From an uncultured Desulfuromonas sp. (GTDB lineage: Bacteria; Desulfobacterota; Desulfuromonadia; Desulfuromonadales; Trichloromonadaceae): 5,852 bases of DNA. Below are positions 1 through 4,512 of this stretch, in pieces. The DNA lies in contig CALJLX010000178.1 in NCBI GenBank assembly GCA_937982495.1, forward strand, positions 1-5,852. Direction: 5' to 3'. The notes beneath the pieces were generated by a model. The model was not told the DNA's origin, did no database searches, and saw only the letters and a list, made by a program, of their open reading frames with translations. The position numbers and the translations under genes were made by a program. Every line of letters begins with the position of its first letter. The stretch's first letter is position 1.

Positions 1-95
1 TCGTCGCCACCCAGCTGGTTCCGGCAGTGATGCTGATGGTCGGCATCGCCAAGGGTCTGACCTCCGCAAGTGAAGCGACGGAAGCCGGCAAGTAA
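1..95 (+). CDS. C-terminal end of an unidentified, probably membrane protein (5' truncated by window)
   Basis: Only the last 30 codons are present, read in the frame starting at base 3 and ending at TAA 93-95. The codons are typical of the neighbouring genes (GTC, GCC, ACC, CTG), which supports this frame over the other two; both of those hit a stop earlier. The peptide begins VATQLVPAVMLMVGIAKGL, a hydrophobic stretch of about 18 residues that could be a last transmembrane helix. It then ends in a short polar Ser/Glu/Ala-rich tail finishing EAGK. I do not recognise the family from so little sequence. The strong palindromic hairpin 28 nt after the stop fits the end of a transcription unit that converges on the leftward operon. 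Confidence 0.6.
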   Translation, partial: VATQLVPAVMLMVGIAKGLTSASEATEAGK

Positions 96-120
96 TCGGC
101 TGAAGCGAAAACGGTTAAAA

Positions 121-168
121 AGAAGACGGCAGGGACGGTTCGCGAACCGTCCCTGCCGTCTTTATTTC
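121..168. terminator. Probable bidirectional Rho-independent terminator built on a perfect 40-nt palindrome
   Basis: Bases 123-162 form a perfect inverted repeat with two 20-nt arms meeting at 142/143 and no unpaired loop bases in the DNA palindrome. The inner arms read GGGACGGTTCG and CGAACCGTCCC. On the plus strand the stem is followed by TTTATTT (161-167). On the minus strand it is followed by TTCTTTTT (complement of 115-122). U-rich tracts on both sides and a position between two convergent genes (stops at 95 and 191) fit a terminator serving both. The stem is longer than most intrinsic terminators, so it may instead be, or derive from, a dispersed REP-like palindrome. Confidence 0.75.
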
Positions 169-190
169 GCGCTTCATGAGGGTGTGGCCT

Positions 191-946
191 TCAGCGATCC
201 TCGGCACCGGTGGTGAAGGTCGGCGGCAGCTCGCAGCGCTCCGGAATCTGGAAGGGGATGGGGTAGCGGATGCCGGCCTTGTGGGTGGCGGCCAGGCCTT
301 CCGCCGTCCGCTCCAGCCACCCGGCGGGAATGCCGACGATCAGTTCGTGATCCTGGGTCATGGCGAAGCGGCGATCCCCCAGGCAGGGAATCTCCACCAC
401 CGGCTCGCCGGTCTTGGCCACCTGGGCGATCCCCCGGGCGCAGACCCCGGCATCCCCCGAACTTTTCATGACGAATTCCCCCCCCTGATGATAGAGGAAG
501 GCCTGGATGAAGCGCATGGCCTGGGCGCCGTTGACGTAGAGCACAACCAGGTCGGGGCTCAGTCCCGCCGGCGGGCGGCTCAGGGGATAGGTCAGCACCC
601 CGGCGATTCGTTCGCTCAGGCGCGGCATGGACTGCTGCATGGCGCGGGCGGCCAGTTCATCCTTCTGGTAGACCGAACAGTTGACGGCGCCGGAGAGCAT
701 CCGCTCGGGCGGCGCGACCAGGCCGACGGCGGCCGCGCCGAGGACGCAATGACTGCATTCCGCCGTGCACCAGGTCGACCAGCCATAGTGGCGGCTGTAG
801 GCGATCTGCTGGCAGACCGCCAGATGCTTATCGGGCAGGCGGATTTTTTGCCCCGCGAGTATTTTCCCATCGCGGATCAGATTGACCCCCACCGCTTGGG
901 TCGTCGGGTTGACCGTTTCTTTGACCGTCGCCAGAAATCCTTCCAT
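191..946 (-). CDS. DUF169 family protein with a Cys-x3-Cys-x2-Cys motif
   Basis: This 251-aa protein resembles the DUF169 family (Pfam PF02596, COG2043), which is widespread in anaerobes and archaea and has no settled function. Recognisable family-like parts are the cysteine-rich segment at residues 59-70 (W59, C60, C64, C67), N89-C90 and the PCLGDRRF segment (residues 187-194, C188). C45, C169 and C238 are additional cysteines. C60-x3-C64-x2-C67 has the spacing seen in many Fe-S ligand sets, so metal or cluster binding is an inference. No signal peptide or membrane helix is evident, so it is probably cytoplasmic. The ATG at 946-944 follows a strong Shine-Dalgarno, AAGGAGGA, 4 nt upstream. 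It is the last gene of the leftward run, 90 nt after the M20 hydrolase gene, and ends just before the palindromic terminator. Confidence 0.85.
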   Translation of the reverse strand: MEGFLATVKETVNPTTQAVGVNLIRDGKILAGQKIRLPDKHLAVCQQIAYSRHYGWSTWCTAECSHCVLGAAAVGLVAPPERMLSGAVNCSVYQKDELAARAMQQSMPRLSERIAGVLTYPLSRPPAGLSPDLVVLYVNGAQAMRFIQAFLYHQGGEFVMKSSGDAGVCARGIAQVAKTGEPVVEIPCLGDRRFAMTQDHELIVGIPAGWLERTAEGLAATHKAGIRYPIPFQIPERCELPPTFTTGAEDR

Positions 947-1036
947 CCGCTCCTCCTTCTCTGATAAACAAACGATGTTTTATGGATATCAGAAAAGGGG
1001 GCGCGGGTCGAGACTTTTTACATCCTCCGACGTCGC
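947..1036 (-). other. 90-nt spacer before the DUF169 gene: ribosome binding site and a weak inverted repeat
   Basis: The spacer lies between the stop of the M20 gene and the start of the DUF169 gene. It holds a strong Shine-Dalgarno (complement of 951-958, AAGGAGGA). Its AT-rich patch at 965-985 contains an imperfect inverted repeat, AAACA-N5-TGTTT (966-980 as read on the plus strand). No promoter with both a good -10 and a good -35 was found, and no hairpin followed by a U-tract was found, so read-through from the upstream gene is the simpler view. A separate regulator site is possible but not supported beyond the weak symmetry. Confidence 0.4.
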
Positions 1037-2173
1037 TTAAGGGGCGGGTTTGGCCGCCAGACAGAGGGCGGCGTAGATGCGGGCGGCGGCGACGACTTCG
1101 GAAAAGATGGTCTGCTCGTCGGAGGTGTGGGCGGTTTCCAGGGAGCCGGGGCCGAGGATCAGGGGCTGCACGCCGGCTTCGAAAAAGAGGTTGCCGTCCG
1201 AGTGGGAGCGGAAGGCATCGAACTTCAGGGGGAGGCCGAGGCGCGGGTAGAGTTCGGCCAGTTCGGTGGCCAGCCAGTTGTCGGAGTCGAGACGGTAGCC
1301 CCGGGAATCGAAGGTGAAGGTCATCTCCAGGTCGAGATTGTCGATGGTGGCGGCGGCGCCTTCGATCTGGGCTTCCATGGCCTGACGCACCGTCGCCGGG
1401 TCGGTTTCGGGGGGCAGATGCAGGTCGATCCAGGCTTCGCAGCGGTCGGGAACGACGAAACCGGCGCGGGAGGAGCTGAGTTCGCGGATGGAATAGACCA
1501 GTTCCGGGGTCTCCCGGTCGAAGAGGGGGTGGCGGCCGAGGAGGAGCAGCACCCGCAGCATCGATTCGACGGCGTTGTGTCCGAGTTCGGGGAGGGAGGA
1601 ATGGGTGCGGCGGCCGCGGGTAATGAGGCCGGCTTCGAGGTAGCCGTAGTGGCTGAAGCAGGCGGCCAGGGAGGTCGGTTCGCCGATCACCACCCAGGGG
1701 GGCGTCTCCCCGGCGAGAAAGGTCGCGCTGCCGTCGCCGTTTTCTTCCTCGCCGACGACCAGCAGCAGGCCGACCGGGGGACGCTGTTCCTCGGGGAGGC
1801 CGGCGAGGGCGAGAAAGGCCTCGACCATGGCGGCGCAGCCCCCCTTCATATCGGCGCTGCCGAGGCCGTGGATGATCCCTTCTTCCTCGCGCGGGCCGAA
1901 TTCCTCCAGGTCCCAGGCGGTCACGGTGTCGACGTGGCCGACCAGGTAGAGGCGGGGCGGCTCCTGTCCCATGGTCACCCGCAGGTTGTAGCGGTCCTCC
2001 TCGACGATCTGTCGTTCGACGGCGAAGCCGGCCCGGGTCAGCACCTCTTCGAGATAGAGCTGGACATCCTCTTCCTTGCCGGCGGGCGAGTAGATCTCCA
2101 GCATCTCCATGAGGATGCGGCGCAGGCGGGTCGGGTCGATGGCGCGCCAGAGGCTGTCGCGGGTCGCGGTCAT
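1037..2173 (-). CDS. M20-family zinc metallohydrolase (ArgE/DapE/CPG2-like peptidase or deacylase)
   Basis: This 378-aa protein is close to the usual 370-400 aa of the ArgE/DapE/ACY1/CPG2 family (PF01546 with the PF07687 dimerisation domain). The family uses two metal ions, usually zinc, to hydrolyse amide bonds of N-acyl amino acids or small peptides in the cytosol. All expected catalytic residues are visible: H80 and D82 in GHVDTV, D108 in SADMKGG, the pair E142-E143 in VGEEEN, E165 in IGEPT, and H349 in AHTSDEQ. By analogy with DapE, H80, D108, E143, E165 and H349 bind metal and E142 is the general base. Residues about 175-290 form the inserted dimerisation domain, with H191 (RTHSS) probably reaching the partner active site. 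The ATG at 2173 overlaps the GNAT stop by 4 nt and has GGAG 8 nt upstream. The substrate cannot be assigned: ArgE, DapE, LysK-like and carboxypeptidase activities all remain possible. The enzyme looks intact. Confidence 0.92.
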   Translation of the reverse strand: MTATRDSLWRAIDPTRLRRILMEMLEIYSPAGKEEDVQLYLEEVLTRAGFAVERQIVEEDRYNLRVTMGQEPPRLYLVGHVDTVTAWDLEEFGPREEEGIIHGLGSADMKGGCAAMVEAFLALAGLPEEQRPPVGLLLVVGEEENGDGSATFLAGETPPWVVIGEPTSLAACFSHYGYLEAGLITRGRRTHSSLPELGHNAVESMLRVLLLLGRHPLFDRETPELVYSIRELSSSRAGFVVPDRCEAWIDLHLPPETDPATVRQAMEAQIEGAAATIDNLDLEMTFTFDSRGYRLDSDNWLATELAELYPRLGLPLKFDAFRSHSDGNLFFEAGVQPLILGPGSLETAHTSDEQTIFSEVVAAARIYAALCLAAKPAP

Positions 2174-2185
2174 TTATGCTTCTCC
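2170..2185 (-). promoter_or_regulatory. ATGA start/stop overlap and internal ribosome binding site coupling GNAT to M20
   Basis: The GNAT stop TGA (2172-2170) and the M20 start ATG (2173-2171) share bases as ATGA. A GGAG Shine-Dalgarno (complement of 2182-2185) lies inside the last GNAT codons, 8 nt before the ATG. This arrangement usually gives translational coupling and similar levels of the two proteins. Confidence 0.85.
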
Positions 2186-2712
2186 GGTTTCTCCGTTTTT
2201 TTCCGTTTTTTCGGGCTCTTGCGCGAAAGGTTGAGGGTCATGTAGACGTGTTGCTGGATGTTGCCGAAGCCCTGCTTCTGGAAGAAACGAATGCCCGCCG
2301 TGTTGTCGGCGTCGGTGTCGATAATGATCATGCGCACCCCCTGTTCGCGCATGCGCCGCTTGATCTCCTTGAAGAGGGCGGCGCCGACCCCGCCTTTCTG
2401 CAGGCCCGGGCGCACGCCGAGCCAGACCAGATAGCCGTATTTCCAGGCGGAATTGTTCTTTTCCACGGTCGTGCCGAGGGCGAAGCCGAGAATCTTTTCC
2501 CCCAGTTCGGCGACCAGGCAGAGTTCACTGTCCGAATTGTAGAGGGTGGTGATTTCGTACTCGTCCCAGGTGCGGTACATGCTGGGGGAATAGTCGGAGG
2601 TGAAGAGGTCCTCGCCGATATGAAAGACGATGGGAAAATCGTCGATGGTCATCTCGCGGATGCAGAGTTCCTCTTCTTCGGGTTGCAACGGGTCGGTCGG
2701 TTCGCTGGTCAT
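2170..2712 (-). CDS. GNAT-family N-acetyltransferase with a lysine-rich C-terminal tail
   Basis: This 180-aa protein has the single-domain GNAT fold (PF00583), which transfers an acetyl group from acetyl-CoA to an amine. The acetyl-CoA motif A is clear at residues 97-114: strand WLGVRP, then Q105-K106-G107-G108-V109-G110 as the Q/R-x-x-G-x-G/A pyrophosphate loop. It is followed by helix ALFKEIKRRMREQG, and motif B is seen as D134-x-D136-N137 to FFQKQGF (143-149). The first 15 residues are acidic and probably disordered. The last 17 (164-180) are very Lys-rich and also look disordered. The ATG at 2712 is preceded by a GAGG Shine-Dalgarno (complement of 2719-2722) 6 nt upstream. It is the first gene of the leftward operon and is coupled to the M20 hydrolase. 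The acceptor (a protein N-terminus as in RimI, an amino acid, or a polyamine) cannot be told from the sequence. Confidence 0.9.
   Translation of the reverse strand: MTSEPTDPLQPEEEELCIREMTIDDFPIVFHIGEDLFTSDYSPSMYRTWDEYEITTLYNSDSELCLVAELGEKILGFALGTTVEKNNSAWKYGYLVWLGVRPGLQKGGVGAALFKEIKRRMREQGVRMIIIDTDADNTAGIRFFQKQGFGNIQQHVYMTLNLSRKSPKKRKKTEKPEKHK
2181..2211. repeat. Degenerate 10-nt tandem repeat with poly-A/T runs at the 3' end of the GNAT gene
   Basis: On the plus strand three successive 10-mers are near copies: TCTCCGGTTT, CTCCGTTTTT and TTCCGTTTTT. In the coding direction they give A7 (2202-2196) and A6 (2211-2206) tracts and encode the Lys-rich tail. Such tracts are prone to slippage, which may explain a variable tail length between relatives. 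Confidence 0.6.
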
Positions 2713-2745
2713 GAAAAGCCTCGCAGGGAAAAGGGAAACGCACCT

Positions 2746-2775
2746 AATATAACAGACCGGCCGCTTTTGTGTGAC
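2746..2775 (-). promoter_or_regulatory. Predicted sigma70-type promoter of the GNAT-M20-DUF169 operon
   Basis: Read on the minus strand, the -35 is GTCACA (2775-2770, 4/6 to TTGACA) and the -10 is TATATT (2751-2746, 5/6 to TATAAT), with an 18-nt spacer. A start near 2739 would leave a leader of about 27 nt containing the GAGG ribosome binding site. The -10 lies in the only AT-rich patch of the region. It is predicted by eye only. Confidence 0.5.
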
Positions 2776-2804
2776 TTGTTATGCGGGTCTTTTGCGGTTA
2801 TGAT
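2776..2804 (+). promoter_or_regulatory. Predicted sigma70-type promoter of the DUF445 gene
   Basis: The -35 is TTGTTA (2776-2781, 4/6) and the -10 is TATGAT (2799-2804, 5/6), with the ideal 17-nt spacer. Transcription would start near 2811, giving a leader of about 17 nt that just includes the GGAG ribosome binding site at 2818. Its -35 directly abuts the -35 of the leftward promoter. It is predicted by eye only. Confidence 0.5.
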
Positions 2805-2817
2805 GCGGAAAAAAACC

Positions 2818-2830
2818 GGAGTCGCCCTTG
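2818..2830 (+). promoter_or_regulatory. Ribosome binding site and TTG start codon of the DUF445 gene
   Basis: GGAG (2818-2821) lies 6 nt before TTG (2828-2830). The same frame has a stop TGA at 2801-2803 and no ATG or GTG between it and the TTG. The first conserved family residues begin only about 10 codons later. TTG is therefore the only reasonable start, which points to modest translation initiation. Confidence 0.8.
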
Positions 2831-4429
2831 TCTGACTGGACCTTCCAAGACCTTTTGCCCTACCTCGTGCCGCCCCTCCTCGGGGCGTTCATCGGCTACG
2901 TCACTAACTACATCGCCATCCGCATGCTCTTTCGGCCCCTGCGCCCCTGGCGGATTTTCGGCCTGCGCCTGCCGCTGACGCCGGGGATCATTCCCGCCAA
3001 GCGCGGCGAACTGGCGGAAAAAATGGGGGAGATGGTCGGCAGTCATCTGCTGACTTCCGAGGATGTCGGTCGCGCCCTGGAAAAGGAGGGTTTCCGCCGG
3101 GAGTTGAAGGGGGCGGTGGCGGAGAAGCTCGGTCTCTTTCTCGACCGGGATCTGGGTCCGGTGGCCTCGCTGGTGCCCGCCGAGTTGCGCGGACGTTTCG
3201 CCGAGCTGGTGGAACTGCTGCGCTGGAAGCTGGTCAAGGGGATCTTCGAATATCTGGAAAGCCCCGAGTTCGAGCGGCTGCTGCGTACCTATCTGGCGCG
3301 CAAGGGGAACGAACTGCTGGCCAAGGATCTGGAGAATTTTCTCACCCCCGAACGCTATCAGGCCCTGCGTGGCCATCTCGATGACCGGCTATCACGTTTC
3401 CTTCGTTCCGACGGCGTGGCCCGCGCCGTGGCCGCCTTTGTCGACGCCAAGACCGAGCAGTGGGTGACCTCGCAGCGCAGCCTGCGCGAGGTGTTGCCCG
3501 CCGGGCTGGTGGAGGTGCTGCTGAGCCAGCTGGAAAAAGAGGTGCCGCCGGTGCTGGAGCGTTTCGGCGGCATGCTCTACGATCCCGAATTCCGGGGGCG
3601 GCTGGTGAAGAAGGCGCGGGAGGGGATCGAGAGCTTTCTCGACTCCCTCGGCGGGCTGTCGGCGATTCTCGCCGGGTTCTTCGACATGGACAAGGTCTAC
3701 GGACGCATCCCCGAATTCCTCGACAAGGCCGGCGAGGAAATCTCCCGCTGGCTGCGCGAGGAGAAGACCCAGGCCCAGGTGGCCTCGGCCATCCGCGAGC
3801 GCCTCGACGGTTTCCTCGACCGGCCGGTGGCCTCCTATCTGGAAAAGGTTCCCTACGAAAAGGTCGCCGGCACCCGCCGTTTCATCCGTGAGCGGGTGGT
3901 CGCCGGCGTCCAGGGGCGGCGCGCCGCCGAAACCTTGCTGGCTTTCGCCGAACGGGGGGTGGAGCGGATCAAGGACAGCTCCTTTGGTTCCCTGCTGCAC
4001 CGGCTGCTCCCCGAGGGGGGGCTGGAGCGTGTCCGGGATCTGCTCGCCGACCGTCTGCTGGCCGAGCTGCGGACCCCGGCGGCGCGGGAGGCGCTCGACC
4101 GGATTCTCGCCGAGCGCTTCGAGCTCTGGCTCTTCCGCAAGCCGCTGGGTCGGCTTTCGGCCCGAGTCCCCGCCGATCTGCGCGAGGAACTGGAGGCCGG
4201 GCTCTTCAAGCAGCTGGCCGAGCTGCTGAAAAAAGAGGTGCCGCCTCTGGTCGAAACCCTCAATGTGCGGCGGATCGTCGAGGACAAGGTCAATTCCCTC
4301 GATATCCTCAAGGTCGAAGGGTTGCTCATGGGCATCATGCAGGAGCAGTTCAAGTACATCAATCTTTTCGGCGCCCTGCTCGGCTTCCTCATCGGCCTGG
4401 TCAATCTGCTGCTGCTCAAGCTGGCCTGA
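2828..4429 (+). CDS. DUF445/UPF0754 (YheB-like) membrane-anchored protein of unknown function
   Basis: This 533-aa protein carries the signature ends of the DUF445 family (PF04286), to which Bacillus YheB and E. coli YjiN belong. The biochemical role is not known. Residues 9-34 form a hydrophobic segment with the family motif GYVTNYIAIRMLFRP (23-37), followed by TPGIIPAKRGELAEKMG (51-67). Residues 511-530 form a second membrane helix, preceded by the conserved VEDKVNSLDILKVEGL stretch. The roughly 440 residues between are charged, Leu-rich and probably all helical, with amphipathic runs and no further clear membrane span. A KEVPPxxE block occurs twice (residues 237-244 and 469-476), suggesting an internal duplication. 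The protein would be pinned to the inner membrane at both ends. From memory, it is longer than Bacillus YheB (about 375 aa). It is transcribed divergently from the GNAT operon and lies 83 nt upstream of glgP. The frame is intact. Confidence 0.9.
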   Translation: MSDWTFQDLLPYLVPPLLGAFIGYVTNYIAIRMLFRPLRPWRIFGLRLPLTPGIIPAKRGELAEKMGEMVGSHLLTSEDVGRALEKEGFRRELKGAVAEKLGLFLDRDLGPVASLVPAELRGRFAELVELLRWKLVKGIFEYLESPEFERLLRTYLARKGNELLAKDLENFLTPERYQALRGHLDDRLSRFLRSDGVARAVAAFVDAKTEQWVTSQRSLREVLPAGLVEVLLSQLEKEVPPVLERFGGMLYDPEFRGRLVKKAREGIESFLDSLGGLSAILAGFFDMDKVYGRIPEFLDKAGEEISRWLREEKTQAQVASAIRERLDGFLDRPVASYLEKVPYEKVAGTRRFIRERVVAGVQGRRAAETLLAFAERGVERIKDSSFGSLLHRLLPEGGLERVRDLLADRLLAELRTPAAREALDRILAERFELWLFRKPLGRLSARVPADLREELEAGLFKQLAELLKKEVPPLVETLNVRRIVEDKVNSLDILKVEGLLMGIMQEQFKYINLFGALLGFLIGLVNLLLLKLA

Positions 4430-4512
4430 TCCCGAGGAGCGTTCCCTCTTCGCTCCCGCGCCGTACTTTCCCGACTTTTCACAGGCGGATCGCATCCGCA
4501 TAGGAGTTGACG
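4430..4512 (+). other. 83-nt spacer before glgP: two small hairpins and the glgP ribosome binding site
   Basis: GCGGAT-CGC-ATCCGC (4485-4499) is a 6-bp GC-rich hairpin with a 3-nt loop. It ends 2 nt before AGGAG (4502-4506), the Shine-Dalgarno of glgP, which is 6 nt from the ATG. A second possible stem, GGAGCG (4436-4441) with CGCTCC (4451-4456), has a 9-nt loop. Neither is followed by a U-tract, so neither is a convincing terminator. No good -10/-35 pair was found in the spacer. Co-transcription of DUF445 and glgP is therefore plausible. Confidence 0.45.

Noticed and set aside
128..157. Start of a CRISPR array or attachment site at the palindrome
   Set aside because: There is only one copy in the window, with no spacers, no direct repeat partner and no tRNA or integrase nearby.
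176..964. 262-codon plus-strand frame opposite the DUF169 gene
   Set aside because: It starts just after the palindrome with no good ribosome binding site and encodes no recognisable domain. The minus-strand gene has family motifs and a strong Shine-Dalgarno.
965..985. Regulator operator (CRP/FNR-like) upstream of the DUF169 gene
   Set aside because: The symmetry is imperfect (about 7 of 10 positions over a 20-nt window), matches no consensus I know, and has no credible promoter beside it.
2170..2212. Programmed frameshift on the A7 tract fusing GNAT to the M20 hydrolase
   Set aside because: In the M20 frame a TAA stop directly precedes its ATG (CA-TAA-ATG-A), so a ribosome slipping into that frame would terminate there instead of reading into the hydrolase.
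1127..2245. Long open frame of 372 codons on the plus strand opposite the M20 and GNAT genes
   Set aside because: It lies antisense to a gene with complete M20 catalytic motifs. Its translation is Gly/Ala/Glu-rich with no recognisable domain, as expected for an opposite-strand shadow in GC-rich DNA.
4436..4456. Terminator after the DUF445 gene
   Set aside because: The stem is only 6 bp with a 9-nt loop and is not followed by a U-tract.
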